Origin: Enoplolaimus lenunculus
Taxonomy: Eukaryota; Nematoda; Enoplea; Enoplida; Thoracostomopsidae
DNA: 64,000 nucleotides
Reading direction: 5' to 3'
Assembly: GCA_030248215.1 (NCBI GenBank)
Contig: JASANG010001737.1
Coordinates: forward strand, 554,501-618,500
Shown here: one piece after another, positions 40,901 through 49,900 of the stretch
Numbering within the stretch: the stretch's first letter is position 1
Layout of the letters: each line of letters begins with the position of its first letter
Position numbers and translations under genes: made by a program
Notes under the pieces: generated by a model
The model's database searches: none
Told to the model about the DNA's origin: nothing
The model's input: only the letters and a program-made list of their open reading frames with translations

Positions 40901-43900
40901 TGTCTGTTAGACAAAGAAACTTAACAACAAAACCAGATATGCTTAAGGAATAGATGCGGTACTCGCCAAAGCAGAACCCAGGCAAGTTTCAGTAGTCACA
41001 ATTTAATTTTCGAGTGAAGCAAAGCCACACGAAAAAGGTGTGACAAAAGGCTGCCTCTATCGTAACAGGGGCGGCGGCCTTAAAGGACACAGCCTCCTGT
41101 GAAAATTGTACTTATCATGTAAAAATGTTTTTGTTACGCTTTTAAGTCTTGTGAATTTTTCAAATGGCCATTGTAGAATTGTTTTGTCTAAAAGTTTTGA
41201 GTTTAATTTTATAAATTTTTGTTAATTTCAGAAAAGAAACCAAGGCTGGTAAGTTAAATTCTGTTCGTTACAAATGATCGAATCTAAAATTGATAACACT
41301 TACGTAGAGAGAGAACCCGCAAAGCTTAGAGAATAGCGAGCAGGTCAGTCTTGTTTGAAAAATTAGTTTTTTTACGTTAAATACGGCAATTGCTATCATA
41401 GAGGCTTTTAAAATTTAATAATCTCTAATGCGTCATCCACTTTATTTTGTGCCCACCGTGTGGAAATTAGACACGCCTTTTTCCAGGTACGGTTTTGCAA
41501 AATGCTAGCCACGGAAATTGAATTTAAAATACTGTTTTGCAGTTCTGCCAGAAAAATGGGAGGCTCTACCAACACGGTCTATATAAAGGGGTCAAGGTAA
41601 AAAATAGGGCGGAACAGTATTATAAGCATATTCCTAAGCATAAAAGTCTAAGTCTAAGCGTAGAAATGAGCATATTCGTAAGCCTAAGTCTAAGCCTAAG
41701 CCTATACCTAAGCCAAGCAAAAAAATTACTCTAAAGCTTAAGCTTACTCTATTTTAATCCCGTAGAAAAACATTCCGCCCCTGATCTTTACATGCGCCTA
41801 TTAACGTTACCCATTGGTTTTTATAGAATCTATGCCTCTAGACAAGAGTATGCAATTTACCAAATTTAACGTGGCGTTAAATGTACTTACAAACGCATTT
41901 TCAGCAGAATTCTTTCAGCGTCGAAACTACCCAGTTGCGCATACTCTTGTCTAGAAGTATTTTCCACTTGATTCATTGTTTCATTTATAGGACAATAGCC
42001 AGCTAAATATCCTTCTACTGGGACCAAAACAATCTTCAGAGGGCCAAAGTATTGATTGGCCTAAACTTAAAAGCATCGTAAAACTTTTCTAGGTTAGCAA
42101 ATTTTTCTAAAGACGGCTGAGTCGCCGCTGGCGCCCCTCTCTAACTAAAGGCATGTTTCATTGGCTTTCTACGCTTTTTTTCTTTTCAGAGCCCGCATTC
42201 GAAAGCAGTGAACGATATTTTAGGTGGTATGCAAAAAGTTTCGTGTATAATGTTAGTCGTCATCTTATCACTACTTCAAGCATCATTCATTCTGAAACGG
42301 TTAGCTTTTATGCTTCTTTATTTATAACTCAATGTTCAATCTAAGCGTTTTTGGCCAATGTATACACCAGGACTGCAACAGTAGTATACGCATAGTCTTC
42401 AGCCAAAACCGAAACCTAACCATAAGAATGAGCTTGTACCTATGCGTAAACCTTAGCCTATTTCTATGCATCAGCAGAAAAGTATATCTAAAGTGTAAGG
42501 TTTACTCTATGGCAATACCGCAGAAAAACGTTCCGCCGCTGATCTTTACATGGGCTGCCGTTTCAACCTACAGCCAGAATGAGCATTGTTGAATTCAACG
42601 AGTAAAATTATGACCCGGCTTATTTTGGTTACACGTTTTGAGTACAGGTTAACTATGGTTGGTTATCTTTGGCATATTCGTAACCCTGCACCTGTGACAA
42701 GGCCACAGGGTGCTGACTGAAACGGAAAAGACCCTCAGGGGTTTACATTACGTCAGAGTTAAGGACGTATCGGACGAACGAGTTGGCTCTGTCTGATACT
42801 TCGTGCGATTTGATAGAACAAATTTCAAACGTTTCGACTCTGCCCTCATTTTCGTGTAGTATAGCGTTTCTTGCTGGTTAGTAATAGGTTATGCATACCT
42901 TAAACTGGTAAATTATAGCCAGCGGCGAATCCAGAAAACTCAAACGAGGAGGTGAGCTAGCAAAAATTATGCAACACAATTTTTTACTGTATGCGCCAAT
43001 TTTCTGAGGGAGAAAATGGTAAGGTTACCATTTTATTACTAAAAATTTTCTGACGGAAGGCGTACCGTCCCGCGATCCACCTCTGGACGAGGTAGTGATG
43101 ATAAAGGTAAACAATTAGCACATTTTGGACGCATGATTTCACATAGTTCAGTGTTGATTTTGAGAGCCGAACGTTTTGCAGTTCCGTTGCTCGAAGACTT
43201 ATTACTGACTGATGATCGGTGCTACACACAGTTGAGAAAGCTCATGTATAGAACAGGACCGGAACAGTAGTTTAAGCATATTTCTAAACTTAAGCCTAAG
43301 CCTAAGCCTAAGCGTATGGATGAACCTATTCCTAAGCCTAAGCCTAAGCCTAAGCGTATGGATGAGCCTATTCCTAAGCCTAAGCCTAAGCGTATGGATG
43401 AGGCTATTCCTAAGCCTAAGCCTAAGCCTAAGCCTAAGCCTAAGCGTATGGATGAGCCTATTCCTATTCCTAAGCCTAACCTAAGCCTAAGCGTATGGAT
43501 GACCCTATTCCTAAGCCTAAGCCTAAGCCTAAGCGTATGGATGAGCCTATTCGTAACCCTAAGCCTAAGCCTAAGCAAAAAATTTAGTCTAAAGCTTAAA
43601 TTGACTCTATTATAGCCCCTCCGGAAAACGATAAGACCCTGTTCAATGCATGGGCCGTTGAGGCAATGACTTTTTTACCCGCAACTGACAAGGTTGTATT
43701 AAAATGGTTTGCTTGTTTCAGGGTATGGCATTTATCGCGATTACTTCAGAATATTGTTGAAGTCGGCCTGCTGTTAACGCATGTACTAATTTTAATAAAC
43801 GTTGATCCGACTACGTTTAAGGTAAAATGCATCGTTCACAATATAAAATTTACTCTTGCCACAAAATGTGTCCATAATGTAGGGTTAACGCGTAACAAAT

Positions 43901-46900
43901 TCTACCCTAACACATATTTTCCGGTAACCTTACTCGAACGCTTGTTACAGAGCGTTTGTGACAGCCACGCGATAGCCTTACCGGATGACATATTTTGTGG
44001 TAAGAGAAAATTATATATTGTGAACGACCCATAAGCAATAGGGATGGTAGTTAATTTGAAGGCCTTATGAATTGCTTAGGTTCAAAGTTCGACTTGGAGA
44101 AAGACTTTAGACCGTTAGGTCATCTTACTAACACATATATCAAAAATGATTAATACCTTTCGTCGAATTGTTGCGGCACGTATTGGTTTGGGAAAATTTT
44201 ACACAGATCCGAGCAATTAATGTTCAACCAAAACATTTGCAACAAACGTTTAACCCGGAACTTGTATAATGTAACAGTTGGGGCTAACGGAGTCATTTAA
44301 GTAAAACAATAATCAAAGCTTTCTTCACCAGTTGCGCACATATAACGATCAGAGACGAAACGTTTTTCTGCGGCGACGGCAATAGAGCAAAATTAACGTT
44401 TAGACTAATTTTTTGCTAAGACTAATCATCTTAGGTATAAACTCACTTTTATTCTTCAGTTTAGGCTTAGGCTTAGGAATATGCTTTATACTATTGTAGC
44501 GGTCCTACACGATACATTGGTCCCCAGTTGTAATATTAACCAATGAGAATATTAAACTGAATCAATATTTAGACCCAGACCAGATATTTGACCACAACAT
44601 GTCCGATTTGTTACAGGATAACACGCTATGCAACGCAACTGCAGCAGGTATACAATTGTTTACTGTGCTACATTTCACTGGTTTACTGGTACAAGGAATG
44701 CAAGCTGGTTGTGTTGTTGCTAATTTATTTTCAATGAAAACAATCATTTCAGGCTGGGCCTATGCGTGCTTCTCGATCGGTTTGTTTTCAAATCGCTTTT
44801 TAGGTTTACAATTGGCTTAATTGTATATCAAAATAATATTTTATATAAACAGAATATCTCTTGTGTTTTACGTAATCGGCGTTGTGTTTAATTTGATTGC
44901 TTTGTGCTCACAGCAGTTTAACCCCTTCTCACATTGAGTTGCCTGTAGGCAACTAAGCGCAGTGTATATACGTTAAATAGTATATATCGTACAGTGTTTA
45001 TCAATTGCAACACGTATCCATAGTACTAAACATCACGTCAAGCTCCTATAGCTGAGTGGTGATGGTATACGCCTCCCACTCCAATCACTGGAGTTCGAAT
45101 CCTAGCATAAAAGTAGGTCTCAGGAGAAATAGAAAATATTCATGTGAGAAAGGGTTAAGATAAAACAATTGCGCTGAAAGCCTAATAGCATCTCAAAAAC
45201 ACTTTTATATTTGTGGGTGGTAAACAAGGATGGTTTCGTTGAAAATTTTATGATGTAAAAAAGTTCGGCTGATATACACTTTCGATTCGACAAATTAAAG
45301 ATAAACGCTTTAGGTTTCGGCTTAGGAGCAAAATTTTGTATAAAGCCTTATGTTAAACTCAAAATCAAAATTTAGTTTAGTCTTTAAGCAAAAGTGAAGG
45401 CTTAGGTTGATGTAAGGCCTTTTCTGAAACGTAAGCCTAAGCCTGTGGAAGGAATGTGTACAATGATAAATGTTTAGGTAATGGCTCACGATCAGAATGC
45501 AGTATTAAGCGTTAGGTTTAAGCTCATGATCGAAAATTAGGTATAGACTTAAACAAAGATTTACGCTTAGGCTTAGGTAAGGCCTTTTCCGAAATATAAG
45601 CCTGTTGGAGGAAATTGTACTCGATCCAAAGTTCCATTATTAATTTGTATCTAATATAAATAATTGTTTATATTTTGTTGACTGTTTTAAGCTGTTTCAT
45701 CGTTATGCACAACGCTAACGGCTGTTTATCATTTCGAAGACTATCGGGCGGACTTAAGGTATGAAGTATATTCGGCTGACCGAGTGCATACATGGGCATA
45801 GAACGTTTCGCGAAACTTGTATTTTAGCGAAGGTATATTTCAGTCTCACGTTACCGCTGGTTCGGCTTGCACAGAAAATATCCGCACAATTTCAATTTTC
45901 CGCGGACACTATAGAGTACAGCGATAACTGTGTACGGACATAAACATTAGCTAGCTACCGTGTCCGGACATAGTTGTCGTTTTTTGACGGACACATTGGA
46001 GTATCTAAAAATCGTTCGAACATTTTATGTGCAGGACGAACCAAGCGTAACGTGGGACTGACATTACTTTCAAATATATGTATTATTTATTATATTTTAA
46101 TTTATTAAATGTAATTATTGTTGCGTTTGGCTATTTATGTTGGACAAACCAACAAAGAGATTGAAACCAAAACTTAGTAAATATTAGTAAAGTTTTAGGC
46201 ATTGCTTCGTATTAACGTAGATAAGCCAAATAACCTAGGAACAAATATATAGTTCAACCAACACAGATCGAAATATTTCACTTATTGGTTTATCCCAGTT
46301 AACTGTAGGGGCATGCGCACTAAGCCTAAGCCTAAGCGTTAACATAGACCTAAGCGTAAGTGTCCTAAACACAAATTTGAACCTAAGTATAAGCCCGAGT
46401 CTTCCAGTGTATAAGTCTACAGTTTTCTAGTCTCCCAGCGCGCATGCCCCTATAATTATTATTCCCATAAATTCATAGTAACTAGAATCCTTCTTGCTGT
46501 AAGGGTTGCGCTATACGTGTCGTACGGCGCCGTTCATCACCACACGGTATCGAACGTGAGTTATTCGCGTGCAATACCGCTCGGTGGCACACGGCGCCGG
46601 ACGGTGACGGATGGTGCCAAATGTTGACGGACTGCGCTGGACGCTGTACGGATGGCGCTGGACGTCATCTAAAGTATAGCGCTACCCTTACACACCTTTC
46701 TGATTGGCCATAAATAATTGAAAAGAAATTTGAGTTTGGTGTTCGAAACCTTAGAAAAGAGTTATCACTGACTTTTAAATCGTGTGACAGTCTCCACGGC
46801 CAATGTACTTTTAGGGGCGTAACAGTAGATTATGCGTATTCCTAAGCCTAAGCCTAAGCGTTGCAAAAATGTGTTCCTAAGCCTAAGCCTAAGCCTAAGC

Positions 46901-49900
46901 CTAAAGCAAAAAATTGTAATCTAGAATCTAAACTAATCTAGAATCTAAACCCAGTCTTTTATAGACCCACGAGAAACCTTTACGCCTGTTAAAGTAACAT
47001 GGGGCCGTATCCACAGTACGCCCCTATTTAGTAAATATTAAAAACTTAGCAATTTATTCGACAAGTATCTTACGAACTAAAAATGGCTATTGTAGCTGTT
47101 GGATCAATATTGACAACGTAACTTTTGCTGCGACTTTGATTCCTGCAAGCATCCTGGCGTACGCGGCGTTAGCATTCGCCGAAGCTGCAGGGATCCATGA
47201 AGAACCAGTAATCCCGATGCAAAATGTGATTCGAAAAGTTTCAGCGACGTAATAAACTCGTTAAAATATTTATTTTTACCATTTAATGACCGCAAATTGT
47301 ATTTAATCCACTGGTAATAGCATAGAGAATCTAAAGGGGATATGAGTATAAATACACTATAAATTCCAATGAATTGATCAATGAACTCAGAGAAAAAATT
47401 AGTTATGTGTTGTTATTTTTGAGTTAATAACAGTAAATATTACCTCACACTGAGCTGATTTAATTTCGGATGAGTTGATTAATTAACTCAGAATGAGGTC
47501 AGTCAATTCAGAATCCGGAACTCTGAAAGACCTGAATCAGAGCTCAGACTTCTAACTGGGTTCTTCTCATTCGGAATTAAATTCAACTCAGTGAAATTTA
47601 CAGTGTACCTTACTAAAACACGTTGGTAATATCAAGAGTGGATTATCGCTATTTATAACAAGAGTGTGCAACTGGGCAATTCTGTGTAGAAACGATTGTA
47701 TCCGGCACGCGTTGCGTTTTTGCCCAACCCATTTATTTCGGGGGCGGGTACAACCGGTGCGAACCATGGCACTTTATGTATGCGCCGTCAAACATGCTCC
47801 GCTTATAGTTTAATTTAGGGGTATTCATGTAATAGCGACACCCCCTGTAAACAAGGCAGGGTCGGCCAATAAACGCAACACCCGGTGGTACATTTGGTAC
47901 CATGTGGGAACCCAAGAGTTGCACAATCTTGTATCATGCACTCTTGGTAATATAAACTGTAATCGAGATCTTGGCCCATATTCTCAAATGCGTATAGCAC
48001 CTATCAGTTAGCGATAGGTTTTCAACCTGGCGAAGTGCTGCAATTGCAGATCTCAAAATTGGTACAGCAGTAAAGGCAACTCAAACGCAAACAATGCGCT
48101 GAATTTCGAACCTCACTATGCGCTGGTACCAAAGTTACAGGACCTATCGTGAACTGGTGATAGGTGCTACACACATTTGAAAATACGGGCTCTAGTCTAA
48201 AAAATTTTAAAAAACAACTTATATCTGCACGAAAATTAAAAATATATTTCAACCAGTTAATTTTTGTGTCAAATATACTTTAGGTTATGTGTTCCAGATA
48301 TATCATTTACCGTACTTTCTTTTCATCAAACCTCATTCAAAGCCGCTTCAACCATTTTACAGTTTGTTTATTAAAGAGTCTAAATGCGATTTGAAAATGG
48401 TTTTACTTTCAGATTTTGTCAAAAATGGCTAATAATTAAAGTTGTACTTAGCTACGCAACTTGGCTTGTTGGCGCAATATCGATGTTTTATCGTCATGGC
48501 GTGTTAATCGCGGTTGCATCAACGTTGCATGTAGTGCTTGGCATTGTGATATTTGTTTTTCATATTACTGAAGAACCACGAGTAAGTTCGGCTGGCCCAT
48601 GTTTAGTTATAAGGATTTGCTCACTGTGTGACAACAGACACGTAGGTCGGTAAACTCAGAAACTGAGAGGCTTAACGCTAGCTTAGGCTTAGGATAAAGA
48701 TTATGTTTACGGTTTAGCAGTGTCGTGCTTAGCGCCCCTCATATCTCGTAAATGGAGGCCTTCAGATCCAAGGAACCCCTTGCAAAATTTGGCCAATGTA
48801 AAGAACAGGGGCGAAACAGTATTATACGCTTATTCCTAAGCCTAAGCCTAAGTCTAAACCTAAGCCTCAGCGTAAGGTCAGTTCCGCCTGATACACGTCA
48901 CTACATTTAATATTTCACATAATTATACTTGAGTCATTCAACGCATTAGCCAGATGTCAAAAACTTGGCCGGTGTGGAGGGAATTTGATTAACTTTGGGC
49001 ACCCTACCATTGGCTTTGGGCAGCTCGCAACGTTGACTTTGGGGGACCTCACGCCTCAAGTATCGCATTTCGCTTAAGTTTAGACTTAGACTTAGATTTA
49101 GGTTTGCCCGTTTGTTAACAGTCATGTAATTTTGTCGATTTCAAACGAATAAGAATCCGCTGACAAAGCTAATTTACGCATTAGCAAATAACTACTCTTA
49201 CCCGGGGCGGTCACAGGGGGAGCGGATGGGACGCGGTCGTGCCCCCCAAAAATTTTTCACAAACAGTTTAATTTTTTAGAATAAATGTTATTTTAACACA
49301 TGGTCTTAAATATAGAAAAATAAAATCTAAAAATCCTCAAAAATATCCTGGGACAGCCAATAACTTTTACTGGTAACTTTTCGAACGGTATTTTATACAC
49401 AGCACCTATGACCAGTTAACGATAGCTCTCGATAAACAGCTCGTATATTGGCAAGTATTAGTCTAATCAAACGCTAATTAACTAACTGGTACCTTGTTCT
49501 AAAGACAGACTAAAATATAATCCATACCATTCATCAAAGCTCATTAGCTTCCTTGAATGTTTTGGTTCTCAAAATATGGCTCTCACATAATTTTCGCCCA
49601 CATTTTACGCGTCGGAAGCATAAGAAGCTTGAGCCTAAATCTTTGCAAGCGTTTATCTAAGCCTGCGCTTGCCTTTAAATCGTAATGTATTAATAAATGC
49701 GGGGAAGTGAACAAGAGCCGTTTGCTTGTTTTTACGACCAAAATTTTTCAAGTTTAGTTTTGTTTTTGGCTTAAAACTAGCGACTTCGTCAATACGGACA
49801 TTTTGAAAAGTATATAATTACTAAATTTGCTTCTGCTAACCAATGTCTTAAAATGTTAAAATAGAATTTTTCAAATTTAAAAGTTTGCCGTTTAAAGTTG

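Noticed and set aside
40076-41231. Searched for a GPS/GAIN exon
   Set aside because: No frame with the expected Trp/Cys-x-Cys and His-Leu-Thr pattern was seen; the region is MITEs plus unassigned intron.
43222-43615. Open frames encoding K-P-K-P or L-R-L-G-L-like repeats
   Set aside because: Direct translation of the CCTAAG/TTAGGC array in a MITE; the same happens at 25832-26056 and 29561-29824.
45851-45942. Extra exon between helix 4 and helix 5 (frame SLTLPLVRLAQK...)
   Set aside because: It has an acceptor in the right phase, but its only donor would break the phase 2 link; direct joining of 45758 to 47096 gives the expected Cys-Trp loop.
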